In this document: in pieces, positions 24,978 through 37,100 of the stretch
Layout of the letters: the number at the start of each line of letters is the position of its first letter
How positions within the stretch are numbered: the stretch's first letter is position 1
Source: Chiridota heheva
Lineage: Eukaryota; Echinodermata; Holothuroidea; Apodida; Chiridotidae
Assembly: GCA_020152595.1 (NCBI GenBank)
Contig: JAIGNY010001857.1
Location: 818,501 to 882,500, forward strand
DNA length: 64,000 nt
Direction: 5' to 3'
Made by a program: the position numbers and the translations under genes
The notes under the pieces: model-generated
What the model was told of the DNA's origin: nothing
The model's database searches: none
Seen by the model: only the letters and a program-made list of their open reading frames with translations

Positions 24978-26571
24978 TTTGTATTGGCCTGAACAAGAAG
25001 TACAAGTTCTCCTGATCAGGTCAGAGCCAAGTCCAAGATTCCTCTGACAGTGGATTGAGCATCCATTTTCATGAAAAAATTGCATTTTCTGCAATTTTTC
25101 TCTTTTTTAGACCTACCACACAGTCCTTTAGGGGTCTCAGCATATATACTTGCTGTACACGTTAAGTGTATGGAAATTTAAGGTTGACGTCATCCTGAGA
25201 TAAGAGGCATTTTTCGTAACAAAATACTCCTGTTGGAAATCCTCTGTTCTCATGGAAATGGCATGTCTGCCTAGAGAAGTTTACTTCCTTAATCCAGACA
25301 AAAACAATTATGATCAAAGTAATTTTCCCTAAAACAAAGTATTTTGTCATTAATCCACATCATGTTCTCAGAGAAGTTTTCGTAAGTGATCGCACGCAGG
25401 TTGTCAAAAAATATAATGTGACAATAGCCAACATGATGAATAACTCTGGCTCACCAGTGTTTATAACTGACTGATAAAAACATTCTTTTAAAAGTCAAAA
25501 TGATTCTTTAGCGCCAAATTACACACATGACATGACCCTGCAGTAACCCTATCCACAATGCCTGGTTCTTCACAATAAGTTCCATTGTGTGCATGTAGAT
25601 GATTAGGAGTGTAATAACTGATGCATAAAATCACTGAACTATCTGTGGTGGATTTCTTAGTTGCTTCCAGCAATCTAAAAGTCATACCTGCCAAAATGGA
25701 GGTTCTTGCGGGTGAAAAGACTAAAAATTTGAAGCGAGGATTAATTTGGCGAATGATCAGGAACAAGGACAGTTAATACAGTGTCTATGGTAAGTTTCAA
25801 TGCCATATAATAGCTATTGACTATCTCTGCGAGCAATATGAAATAATTCACTTACAATGTGTCTATTTCCAGTTTACCGTAGTTTCTAAAAATCTCCCCT
25901 TTTGTTCAAACTAAGTCTTTCTTCAAAATGGCCATTTTCATCAAACAAGTTTCTGTCAGATTGTTACAGGTTTGAGGGGAAATTCCTGTTTTTAAAATAA
26001 AATCGAGTTGAAAGTATGTGTGTCTTATTTCAGATGAATCTCTGTTTTTAAAATAAATTAAAATAATGCATGATTTTTAGAATGTGAAAGTGAGCTATGA
26101 TATTCGCTTATAACCTCTAGCTGTGGATGTAATCCGGTGGCTAAGGTCTAATTTTGGTTAATATTTATCTATATACATTGGATTAAAGTACCAAACATTT
26201 AATGTTTAGGTCCTATAGAAAAATTATATTGATGGTGCCCGATTTTTGAAGTCAAGGTCAGGAGTAATTCAAGATCAAAGGTCAAAATGCAGTCAACATT
26301 TCTAAATGGCCCAATTCTGTCGACAAATATAACAAATTACTCGGCTGGTCATAAGGAATTCAAAAACGTACTTTGAAAACCGGACACCTCTCTCTGGAAT
26401 TTTTCTATATGACCTACGCAATAACTGTGCAAAGTTTGGGGCTTTAATTCCAGCAGGTTTAGATTTGTTTGCCTAGCCACCGGACTAATGGTGATAATTC
26501 TAAAAGAAAGCAAATCTCAATGATGTATTGAAAACACTGGATGATATCATCAACACCATAAAAGCTGGAGG
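24978..26571. other. No gene seen
   Basis: AT-rich sequence. It contains dispersed repeat B, copy 2. The minus-strand open frames at 25162-25766 overlap that repeat and have no recognisable domain. Confidence 0.55.
25435..25700. repeat. Dispersed repeat B, copy 2
   Basis: Collinear with 3695-3960: AATAACTCTGGC, GGTTCTTCACAATAAGTTC, AATAACTGATGCATAAAATC and ATCTGTGGTGG all have counterparts there in the same order. Confidence 0.6.
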
Positions 26572-26838
26572 AATCTAGTCCTGGCTGTGCCTCTGGTTTG
26601 CACCCAAGTAAACTTGCTAGCACCATCAAATCTAGAGAAATCTAGTCCTGGCTGTGCCTCTGGTTTGGACCCAAGTAAACTTGCTAACACCATCAAATCT
26701 AGAGGAATCTCAAACTAGTCCTGGCTGTGCCTCTGGTTTGGACCCAAGTAAACTTGCAAACACCATCAAATCTACAAGAATCTAGTCCTGGCTGTGCCTC
26801 TGGTTTGGACCCAAGTAAACCATTAAAGCTAGAGGAAT
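26572..26838 (+). repeat. 66-bp tandem repeat x4
   Basis: Four units begin with AATCTAGTCCTGGCTGTGCC and continue with TCTGGTTTGGACCCAAGTAA and ACACCATCAAATCTAGAG. The third has a small insertion and the fourth is shortened. The array lies about 220 bp beyond the stop codon of RITA1, on its 3' side. Confidence 0.92.
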
Positions 26839-27059
26839 TTAAGCACCCCAAATAGGATTTTGGGTGTTAATGCTCACAGAATAAACATGGAATGTCTTTT
26901 ACTAGTCCTAGAAAACAGAACATTAAAAGCTCCAAGTGTGCAGGGTCTTCAATCTTGTACTGTAGCATTTATAAATGCTAAGAATGAGAAAAACTACCCA
27001 CAAAGATGGCAACCATTTGACCAAGACATCACATGACAGGAATAAATTTGATTGTCTTT

Positions 27060-27704
27060 TTACTTCCAAGGAGGCTTGGTTGATTCCCTGCTGGATCTGC
27101 TCATGGAGGACCCAGGTCTGCTCATGGAGGACCCAGGTCTGCTCATGGAAGAGCCAGGTCTGCTTCCCATTGCTGATCCTGGTCTAGAACCAGTGGCAGA
27201 AGAAGGTCTGCTTCCCTGGACTGATGGTGGTCTAGATCTAGGGGTACAACTTAGACTTCCAAAAACTGGTGGACTCCATGTAAGAGGTGGACCTGAAAAT
27301 CGTTTGTCTTTTTTCTCTGCCCAAGGAGCCTCAAAACTGGGCTCCTCTAATTTGGGTCCAAATAATGTCTCATCTACAAAGGTTTCTTTCCTTTTTGCAA
27401 CTTTAAACCTGCTCCTCAATTGGGGCACACTCCCGAGGGGAATTTTGATAAGTGGTGGTGGTGTATTTTTAGTTCTTGATAAATATGCCTCTGACGAAGT
27501 TCCAAGATTTTTTCTCTGCAAGTTTTTACTTGGATCATTAAGTGTTCCTGTGCTTTTACTTCGATGCACATCTCTATGTGATCCAAACAATGTTTCATCA
27601 ACACTTGCAGTATCATTGATCACTTTGTACTTGTAGGTTCTCTTAGCTCCTGTAGATGCCGACCCCGGCCCTATTGTCTCCCCTCGTAGACTAAGATCCT
27701 CCAT
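27060..27704 (-). CDS. RITA1: RITA1-like protein (RBPJ-interacting and tubulin-associated)
   Basis: A 214-residue homologue of RITA1. In vertebrates this protein binds the Notch transcription factor RBPJ/CSL, helps export it from the nucleus, dampens Notch target expression and binds tubulin. Seen here: VDETLFGS (residues 35-42) and FVDETLFGPK (109-118), matching the paired family boxes; FEAPWAEK just after the second box; LTWSPP (141-146), in the place of the vertebrate LWTPP motif that contacts RBPJ like the Notch RAM peptide; a serine/arginine/proline tail with SRPG repeats (about 157-203); and the family C-terminus KPPWK. Human RITA1 is 269 residues, so this form is somewhat shorter. The coding region is one exon. 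An in-frame TAG nine codons upstream fixes the N-terminus, and a TTTTCACAG acceptor at about 27746 suggests a spliced 5' UTR. The opposite-strand frame is a shadow. Family identity is recalled from motifs, not from a search. Confidence 0.82.
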   Translation of the reverse strand: MEDLSLRGETIGPGSASTGAKRTYKYKVINDTASVDETLFGSHRDVHRSKSTGTLNDPSKNLQRKNLGTSSEAYLSRTKNTPPPLIKIPLGSVPQLRSRFKVAKRKETFVDETLFGPKLEEPSFEAPWAEKKDKRFSGPPLTWSPPVFGSLSCTPRSRPPSVQGSRPSSATGSRPGSAMGSRPGSSMSRPGSSMSRPGSSMSRSSRESTKPPWK

Positions 27705-27745
27705 GTGACAATTGCTCTCTATGGGCTCCTATCCATGAATAAAGT
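27705..27745 (-). other. Probable 5' UTR part of the RITA1 exon
   Basis: On the minus strand, TTTTCACAG at about 27754-27746 is a good 3' splice site 41 bases before the ATG. The sequence between contains a stop in the RITA1 frame and a very short upstream ATG frame. The upstream exon was not located. Confidence 0.4.
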
Positions 27746-29129
27746 CTGTGAAAACAGTCAGATTGTAAATTGCAAAATAAAACCAAGTTTGAGAACATTG
27801 GTCTATATGGACATAAGGAAGAATATATTTGTCATTACTTGTACATTCTGAAGGAAGTGCAAAGTCTTAATGTTATATCAAGATAATCATAAGCTCATTA
27901 AAGATTGTGAAAGCTTTCCTTTCAAAACAAACAAAAATTTAATTGAATGTTAAAATGTGAATGTGACATGCATGTTTACAAATCATTAGATCACACTATA
28001 AAATACAGTATAATGCACATAGTAAACTGTAACATGATATGACCTTGCATTTCTCAAGATAAGCAGACTGTTACTGTCCAGACAGCTATTCAGATTACCA
28101 GGAGCAGACTCCGGACAAAACATCTTTACAATTTTTAAACAGAAAGTTTAGCTTTCAAGGTTAAGTTTTTTTTCATATAAGTGTGAGAAAGAAGACAGTT
28201 CAGACATTTTTTTCAAAATATAAATTTGATTTGCTAAATTGTGCCCAACCATTAAAAAGACCGTTTTTACACAGATTCTGTACTTAGCCAGGACAATGAC
28301 CCCATTGCGGCCACGGAAAAAAGTTATGCGTGAGCTTAGATACCAGCCAACGTATGAGAATCTTTATCACAACCTTATGAAACTCGAGTTGAGCATTAAT
28401 TTTCTTGGAGACCAGTCATCGGATTTTCCTATCATTGTTCTCCAAATTTTGCCGAATGGTCTCCAAATTTGGTACATTACTACATTAAAAGAGGTCCTGG
28501 CTTGCCTACTGGCTTTTACGGTCCTAGTACCATAACTTGAGGGATGGGGAATGGAGTAAAAAAACATATTAGAACTGCCAGAATGACAGTATGCTCGACT
28601 ATTCAAAGCTAGTATAGAGTATAGGCTTATAGAGGGAAGTATATATACAGAAATAGGGTAGCAGGGGCAGATGATTTCAAATTACTTGAGCTTTGAAAGA
28701 TGCACTTACATTTTCATTTGCACTACAAGCTTCAAAATATCTTTGAGTTTTCCTAGATATTTTAAGACAAAAAAAGCTCAAGTAACTCAGAAAACATGTA
28801 AAACCTAGCAGTCTTTATAACTGCAACACCTCTGTTAGTTCTATCAATTGAATAACAAAGAAAGGAGAGGCCCTGACTTGCCAATGTTAATGAAAAAAAG
28901 GCCATTCAATGATTCAACCCCTTTCCGACCTGTACCCTCCCCCAGCCCCTAGACATTCCCAGAACTACATCCTGGATTGTAATACAACTTCCAATTTAAG
29001 AAAATATGTGTGTCAAGCAAAGTCAAGCAGCATGAAAAATGTACCATAACATTAAAGCAAAATTATGCGAAACCATTTTGCTTAACGTACGACAAACTAG
29101 ACATTGGAAACAATACAAATCCCTTCACC
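27746..29129. other. No gene seen
   Basis: The likely first intron or upstream region of the RITA1 gene falls here. The plus-strand frame at 28239-28535 contains a repeated CCAAATTT(T/G)G.CGAATGGT phrase and no domain I know, so it is not called. Confidence 0.5.
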
Positions 29130-30072
29130 GCTAATAATGCATATTCCAGACTGTCCCACATTCCATCCCAGCCTGTCCCAAATGTCATCCTAAATCTAAA
29201 CTCCATGTAATCACACCTGTAAACCAGATACTGTATGTCATTCCACCACTTGCATGACACACATGCCATCACAACTGAAATCCAGATGACATCCCACCAC
29301 ATGCCATTCCACCCTGTCCCACATGCCAACCCACCCTGTTCCACATGCCAACCCACCCGGTTACACACGCCAACCCATCCTGTTCCACATGCCAACCCAC
29401 CCTGTTCACATTGCCAACCCACCCGCTTACACACGCCAACCCATCCTGTTCCACATGCCAACCCACCCTGTTCCACATTGCCAACCCACCCGCTTACACA
29501 CGCCAACCCATCCTGTTCCACATGCCAACCCACCCTGTTCCACATTGCCAACCCACCCGCACACCGCCAGCCCACCCTGTTCCACATGCCAACCCACCCG
29601 CTTACACACGCCAACCCACCCTGTTCCACATGCCAACCCACCCGATTACACCGCCAACCCATCCTGTTCACATGCCAGCCCACCCTGTTCCACATTGCCA
29701 ACCCACCCGATTACACACGCCAACCCATCCTGTTCCACATGCCAACCCACCCTGTTCCACATTGCCAACCCACCCGCTTACACACGCCAACCCACCCTGT
29801 TCCACATGCCAACCCACCCGGTTACACACGCCAACCCATCCTGTTCCACATGCCAACCCACCCGGTTACACACGCCAACCCATCCTGTCCCACATGCCAA
29901 CCCACCCTGTTCCACATGCCAACCCACCCGGTTACACACGCCAACCCATCCTGTTCCACATGCCAACCCATCCTGTTCAATCCACCCTGTCTAACTTGCC
30001 AACACATCCTGGCCAACATCCCACCGCACCCTGCCCTACATACAATTCCACCTTGTCCCACATGACCTCATC
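29130..30072. repeat. 22-bp minisatellite, main array
   Basis: About 42 copies of CCAACCCACCCTGTTCCACA plus TG, alternating with a 22-bp variant carrying CCCGNTTACACACG. The two types give a mixed higher-order pattern. It is the same family as 8335-8665 but much more homogenised. Its many open frames (CQPTRLHTPTHPVPHANPP-type) come from the repeat and are not genes. Confidence 0.96.
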
Positions 30073-30439
30073 CTAATTCCTTCAGCTACTTTATCATCAC
30101 ATCATCTTCTACCCCACATTCTGCTTATTGTTTATATTTCCCAAACCCATAATTCAACATTCTTTAGAGGGAAGGAAACTTTTATTTGCTTCTTTATTCA
30201 AGGAAAGACAAACATTTTGATTGCTATTCATGTCAGGAATGTCAATATCATTACAAAACTAAAAAAGTGAAGTTAGTAAGTCATAAGCCATATATTTTTG
30301 ATCTCAGGTCAAACATATTGCTGCAAATGCACACTATACCTCAACATTAAGTGTGAACAATGCTCTTCACATATACTGTATGATCATTTATTTAAGCACA
30401 ATCATTATACCCACTTTAATTCAAGAGATACAGTACCAC
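30073..30439. other. No gene seen; lead-in to satellite
   Basis: Unique-looking AT-rich DNA. From about 30330, phrases such as ACACTATACCTCAACATTAA and AATGCTCTTCACATATA begin that recur in the following satellite. Confidence 0.5.
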
Positions 30440-31735
30440 ATATACAAATATTTTCATTGCTATGCAAATATGCTAATTATTATGCACACACAATCCCGCA
30501 ATCATGCCTAACTGAACAGTACCAATGCCCTCTACCACTGAACCAAATAGCAAGTTATTATCTCAGGTTATATGTTTTGTACACAAGTCTATCGTTATGC
30601 AAATAACCTACTTAATATGCAATCTACACCTCACATTAAGTGTAGACAATGCTCTTCACATATATGATCGTTTGTGTAAAGAAAAATTTCCTCTCCCACT
30701 TTAATTTAAGAAATATCATAGATACAAATATTTTCATTGTTATGCAAATAAGCTATTTAGTATGCACACACAACCCCCAATCATGCTTATTTGAACAGTA
30801 TTCATATTCATGTACATCATTCATCTACCATGAATGTACACAAGTTACAAATAATGATATGCAATCTACACCTCACCATTTCAGATAATGCTCTTCACAT
30901 ATATGAGTTATGAAAAATTTCCTTTTCCACTTTAATTTGAATGCTAAACAAATATTTTTTGTTATGCAAATAAGCTATTTGTATACACAAATAACCCCCA
31001 ATCATGCTTATTTGAACAGTATTCATGTCCTCTACCCACAAGATTAGGTGTAGACTAAAATGCAAGTCTATTGTTCAAATAACTAATCAATATGCACAAT
31101 TCATTTGTAGACAAACATAATGATCATTTTTCCACATCCACTTAAATTTAAGAGATATCATAGATACAAATATTTGCACTATTATGCAAATAAGCTATTT
31201 AGTATGCACACACAACCCCTAACCATGCTCACTTGAACAGTACCGCTATGCCAAGCTACATGAATGTACACCATTCATAATTTAAGTTATGAAAACTTCA
31301 ACCACCAAGTTTAACCAAAACTTTAACCAAAACTTTAACCAAAACTTTAAGCTGACAAATATTTTCATTGTTATGCAAATAAGCTAAACAGTTTGCACAC
31401 ACAACCCCCTCCCCAATCATGCTCATTTGCACAGTACCCATGTCCTCTACAACTATGCCAAGTCACATGAATGTACACCATTCCTAAGTTATGAAAACTA
31501 ACCCAAAACTTTAACCTGACAAAAATTGTCATTGTTATGCAAATAAGCTAATTAGCATGCACACACAGAAAAATCCCCACTCCCACTTCAATTCAAGAAA
31601 TATCACAAATACAAATATCTTCATTGTTATGCACACACAACCCCCAACCATGCTCATTTGAACAGTACTCATGTCCTCTACCTGTGCCAAGTCACATGAA
31701 TGTACACCATTCATAACTTAAGTAATCAAAATTTT
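30330..31735. repeat. Long-period (135-220 bp) satellite carrying octamer motifs
   Basis: Seven degenerate units share a core TTTTCATTGTTATGCAAATA followed by AGCTA, then CACACAACCCCCAATCATGC and TTGAACAGTA.CATGTCCTCTAC. An exact octamer ATGCAAAT occurs at 30462, 30597, 30742, 30964, 31184, 31373 and 31537. Unit lengths vary through internal deletions and a local triplication of TTTAACCAAAAC at 31310-31350. Confidence 0.88.
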
Positions 31736-34030
31736 ACCAGACGCCGACGCCGGGGGAAGTAGAATAGCTCTACTATTCTTCGAATAGTTGAGCTCAAAAT
31801 CAGTCACCGTATAAAAGATATAAATGTAGAAAAAGTGGAGTGGGGATGTTCCCTTGCAACCCTGTGTCTGTGATACCACAAATTATATTCTTCATACGCA
31901 TATAGTATATAATTAAATAAAGCCTAATTATATTTTTCTATCTTTAAATGTTCTCATACAAAATTAGGAATCAGAACGAATTAGGACAGAAGATGTGAAT
32001 ATAACTGCAAAACTTTGATAAACGCAACCCCCAAAATTTAGGTGAAGAAATACAAATGTAACAACAACAAATTTATCATCACACATTTGGAATTTTTCAG
32101 GTGTTACTAAACCTACTGCTTTGCTTGATCGTCACGCCATGTTTACAAGCTTCAGGCGTGTTTTTGCTGTTTTACCATCTATACTACAATGTTATAATTC
32201 ACATGCACAAGCATTGTTCTATTTAATGCTGTACACATGTTGATTTCAACGACACTCCTTTTTTCAAAAGGTTTTGAACTAATTATGGTCCAGCCACCGG
32301 TAAGTCAACAGCAAAGGCTCTTGCACAAAATGCAAAACTTTTCTTTATCAAACTCATGCACAAAACATAAGTGAATGGCTCAATATAGATAGTATCATTG
32401 CGTATAAATGTATCTAGAGTATTTATTTATTATTACTGAAAAGTGATCCATGACAATAGAAGGCACTGTCAAAAGTTGACACGAGATCGTCGCAAAAAGG
32501 CCTGGGCCACAGTCAAAATTCATCTACACTTCACTTCTATGATAAGCCAAATTTAGTTTCAACATTAATATTGAGTGAAGATTTTATTTTCACTTGTGAT
32601 TTAACATGACTGTAAACTTTGTCAACTTAAATGGCATTTTCAGGCTTCAAAAGCTTTTTTTCAAAAGAAAGTTTAAAAAAAAACTAAACAGAATAGGAAG
32701 GAATTCTCACCATATTAAATAGATCATGAATGACAGGGGGATATATTAAAGAAACTAACAAAAGCCAAAGGTTTTGAGGTTCTGATGCACAATGTTTATA
32801 TACCTTTAATAACACATCATAATTTTCATACACATAATGCTATAATGTCCATCATCCTTTTTACGCTCGGTTGGCGTTCATGTCCTCTTGAAGGATTTTT
32901 GCCGACTTAACCGATTCAAATTCAGATCCATCAAACTCTATACATGTACTGTACACTTAATTGTAATTTACTAGTTTTCCCCAATAAAAAAAATATCCTT
33001 CACTAGAAACACTTATGAAACTTACATAGGCCTACTTCAACAAATACACACCAGTTAATCTTTACACCAAAGCAATACTATAAAACATATTCCAACAATT
33101 ACGTTCAAAACAAATATCAAATCTGAAACAAAACTGAAACATTCACTGCATAAAGCCTACTAATTAGTGATAAGGGAGCCATAGCAACCCTCTTACACAG
33201 GCTGCTTATTCAATTTGTCACAACCCACGTAGGGTATGTATGCAAGTCAGATAACATGACTAACTGTTGGTGTACTGTAGCCATATGCATCGGCTTGTCA
33301 GAAGTCGTTGTGCAAATTACAATGCGGAAAACCTTTAGGCCTACATTGACTTTACATATTATAGCGTAATCGAATATTGACAACCCACGGTTTAATAATA
33401 TAAGCCTTTCCGCGACGAATTTTGTGGTGTTGACTTTTATCATTGTGTAAGTTCAAATATTCATCCTACAACGTAAAAATAGCATGAATATATTAAAAAT
33501 AGGCACTCACGTTTTAAACCTCAATGGCTAGTATAAATTGCTTAAAATAAGCAATTATTTCACTGATCCTTCTTCGCAAAGATTCACTATGCAAAGCGTC
33601 GAAGTGTCTGTACCTAATTAATTAAAAATACGATGAACGTCCAGCTCAGAGTCAAAAATCTGATTACAATACGTAACATGTTAACGAGAATATCTTTAAC
33701 AGTGGAAAAAATGAAGTAAAGGTTCAACTTTGAAACGTTCCAAGAGAAGCAAAATACAGTCAAAACGAAACCAAAAAAGCTGTTAACACACAGCGGCGTA
33801 AATTTCAGCCCGACTGGGGTATATATCCCATCACGTTTGCTAGTGGAATGGTACAGACAACGCACCTCCCCCCCCCCCCCCCTCCATCCCAGACACCACA
33901 TACATGTGTACTTTTTTAACCAATGTTATACCCAAAATTGACATGCATAAAAACAATTTTCCATAAGCTCTATTTTGTTATCAAGAAATAGAATCTTAGT
34001 TCAGATAAGAACAAAATCGCATGTACCCTC
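31736..34030. other. No gene seen
   Basis: AT-rich with scattered short frames. A C tract of about 17 bases lies at 33868-33884. I see no exon or RNA gene. Confidence 0.55.
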
Positions 34031-34551
34031 CACCCAGTGGCGTAGCCAGGATTTTCATATGAGGGGGGGACGGGGAGGTAGGGGTTGAATTGAATCTCTC
34101 TTTCTAGCCATCTATTTAGTAAAGAGCTACAACAGTTTCTCATCAAAGTTTGGGGGTGAAATCAAATTATACCAGACAAACATGACTCGGTGACTATGTG
34201 ACAGAAAGTAACATTGAAAAGGATTATTGGAGCTGTCTGCCTGGTCATACACCAAACATTGATGTAGGAAGGGGGTGCAACGGATGTAACCAACCGACAG
34301 CCAAAGTACTACACAAAACTCGTATATATCCCAATATTACTCATGTAAAGTTGGAAAATTTAACCGAAGTACCCCCCCCCCACTCCTAAGTGGCGTAGCC
34401 AGCATTAGAATAGCGAGGGGTCTGAGGTCCAAACCCTCCCAAGACAAAGTGTTCAAATTTAGCCCACTTCTGTGAGCAATTTTGTTTTTTTTTTTTAAAC
34501 ATATTTAAAAAAACAAACAAGATTATGCGAATTTTGAAAATGTTCTCGAAA

Positions 34552-34591
<40 letters not shown>

Positions 34592-34700
34592 AAGGGTGTG
34601 TGTGTGTGTGTGTGAGGGGGTCTTTACCCCATTCTACCCATGGCTATGCCACTGCCCCCACCCTCACGGCACCAAAATAGCTGTTTCTGGTACCTGAAAC
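34031..34700. repeat. Decayed GTGGCGTAGCCAG repeats and a GT microsatellite
   Basis: AGTGGCGTAGCCAGGATTTT at 34035, AGTGGCGTAGCCAGCATT at 34389 and the inverse GGCTATGCCACTGCCCCCAC near 34643 are pieces of a widespread decayed element. (GT)n runs from 34553 to 34612. Related scraps occur near 12718, 12902 and 41748. Confidence 0.7.
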
Positions 34701-34829
34701 ATTAACTGATGCATGCTTACTTGAAGTTTTTGGCGAACGGTTGCATCTTAAATACCATGTTTACGAAAGTTTTATCATGTGTTTATGATGCGAATCCGTA
34801 TACCAGAAAGATTGTAAACATAGTAAGTA

Positions 34830-35455
34830 GTTTCACGATGCGTTTACGATATGTTACGAAATATCCGTTAAATTTCCGTTGGCAGAAACATCGTAAACAT
34901 CTTCTCGTACACCATGTTTACAAAATAAGTTACATTTTTTAATTATTGTCAGCATATTTAAACGGAATTTCTGCGAGCGTATATTTTGGAAACATGCACA
35001 AGAAATTTGGGCTATGTTTCCATTGTAACTTATATTTCATAATCATGATACGAACATTTTCGTAAAGTATCCGATAACGGATAGTTCATAAACTCCATTT
35101 GTAGATTTACTTTATGTTTACGAACTATCTTATATTTCATACACATGGTACGAACATTTCCGTAAAGTATCCGATAACGGAAAGTTCATAAACTCCATTT
35201 GTAGATTTATTTTACCATTATGAACTAACTTATATTACCTAAACGTGTATAGAGCGTTTCTGTCATTATTCGGCAACGGATAATTTGTAAACTTAATTTG
35301 TATATTTCTTACGTCTTTAAGAAATAACTTAAATTTCATAAAGTGTTTCCGTGGAAGATACGATAATGGAAAACTTGTAAACTTTGTTTCTATATTTCCT
35401 ACACGTTTAAGAAATGACATAAACTTCATTAACATGGTTGCAGTGTTTCCATGCA
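34830..35455. repeat. 100-bp satellite, about 5-6 units
   Basis: Units starting at about 35029, 35129, 35229, 35328 and 35416 share CTTATATTTCATA, GAACATTT.CGTAAAGTATCC, GATAACGGA and AACTCCATTTGTA. More diverged copies extend back to about 34720. It is rich in TTACGA and CGTAAA motifs. Confidence 0.85.
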
Positions 35456-35985
35456 TAAGAAGATAATGTGCACACTGGGTGAAGTCACTTGCAAATCGGA
35501 CATGAGTAAATTATTAAACAGATTAAAGTACACCTTTTGATTCTGTTCAGTTGTGTAAAATATGCAGATTGGCCCATTAGAACCAAGATTTTTGGGGAAA
35601 ATGAGGGCCTTAAAAACGTGACTCGTGGGCCAAATGTGGCCTGCCAATATATAAAAACAGGCCTGTGAACTTGTGTGAAGAGGAATACTACTTGGATTGG
35701 CGAATCTCACAAACCCAATTGGATTTTGAATCACCAGCTCGTAAAGTCACATACCTATATACAGGAATATCGCTGGCATTTGAGAATGATTTATAACCCA
35801 CGCATGCATTACCCCTCTTCGATCATGATTGCCAGAATAATAGTAATATTTGTCAACATATATACCTCAAAAAACCCTACAATTAAAAATACACGATGGA
35901 CAAAAGACATTACCAACATGAATTATGAAATTTGTATAATAGAATTCTACCGTAAATTGCTGGATTAAAATATTTGTTCACACAG
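35456..35985. other. No gene seen
   Basis: Two overlapping frames on opposite strands (35429-35734 and 35675-35968) show no motif or splice support. Confidence 0.5.
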
Positions 35986-35988
35986 GTC

Positions 35989-36215
35989 TTAAAGGAGCAC
36001 TAGACCGAATAGTGATGACACTCGTTTTTGCGAATTTCACAGATATATCACCCACAACAGATCGATAAATTTCATGCCTCTATAGCACGCAAATGTCACT
36101 TGAATATTCATTGTTGCATCGTTGAGTGCCAGATAAGCATTGGGGACCCATACCCTAAAACTACGCCCTCATATTTCGGTCTAGTGGCCCTCATATTTCG
36201 GTCTAGTGGCCCTTA
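35989..36215. mobile_element. Small TIR element (GCACTAGACCGAA ends)
   Basis: The left end, TTAAAGGAGCACTAGACCGA, faces inverted right ends TTCGGTCTAGTGGCCC, which are duplicated in tandem at 36176 and 36198. A further single end, GTCGGTCTAGTGCCTCTTTA, sits at 59204-59223. The 200-bp non-coding body fits a MITE. Confidence 0.65.
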
Positions 36216-37100
36216 TATCACAGTGGATTTACAAAATAATTATCTGTTTATCAGTTTCTGTAACACATAATGTCTAATGTACAAATCGCATGTTACACCT
36301 ACAAATTCATACGCTGTAAATTAGTGGTTAAATTTCCATCCATTTTGATGCTTAGTTTTTACTATATTTTACATATCTTATCTGTCCATAACTGTTATAT
36401 CGACCAGCTATATGAAGTTGTTTTAACTTTAGTCAGTTTTAAAACCATGAACGCTAAAATTTTCGAGGAAATCAGAAGTGCTTTGATTTTACACCATCTT
36501 GATCACAATAAGGACATCTAAACGAGCCAATGGCCATCTGGCCATGGACTGCCCATTCCGTGCGATTCAAGCTTTGTGCTCATTCTGTCGCCTACGTTAC
36601 GTTGGGACATCGTGTCAGCAAAATTAACATAAATTCCCAATTCAAACAGATACCCCCTTGCCTTGATTTTAGTGACAATTTGAATCACTGTTAGTCCTAA
36701 TGGGCTTATTTCAATTTGATATGACATGTATGATCAATATCTGAATACGGTGCCCTTCACTGGTCGTACCCCTATCTTAATTACCTTCCTTTACTTTCCA
36801 TGGGGAAAAAAAGGAGGCGGTGGGTCCCCATTGAAATGATTTTGCCTGTGTCATGCTTTCCTCCTGGTTTGCCGGTGAGAAGTACATTTGAAAAGTAATT
36901 AGATTAAAAAGGTAAAAGCGAATGTTAATAAATCAGCAAACCGTCAGGTTTTGATACGGTTATCAGGAGTGGCGTGGTGGATCATGTTTCACTTGTGGCA
37001 AGGGTCTTCCCTCTCCCCCAAATGCTCATAAAACTGTATGATTGAAATGTTGGGGACGTAATATAGCTAAATTGCATGCATCGTTTAGATGGCACCATTT
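36216..37100. other. No gene seen
   Basis: Short frames on both strands lack domain or splice support. A decayed repeat scrap (GGAGTGGCGTGGTGG) lies near 36966. Confidence 0.5.

Noticed and set aside
27052-27636. 194-residue plus-strand frame opposite RITA1
   Set aside because: The minus strand carries recognisable family motifs and a proper C-terminus. The plus frame is a shadow with repeat-like content.
29063-30076. Overlapping frames of over 200 residues rich in THPVPHANPP or WVGMWNRVG
   Set aside because: They are translations of the 22-bp minisatellite in several frames, with no coding support.
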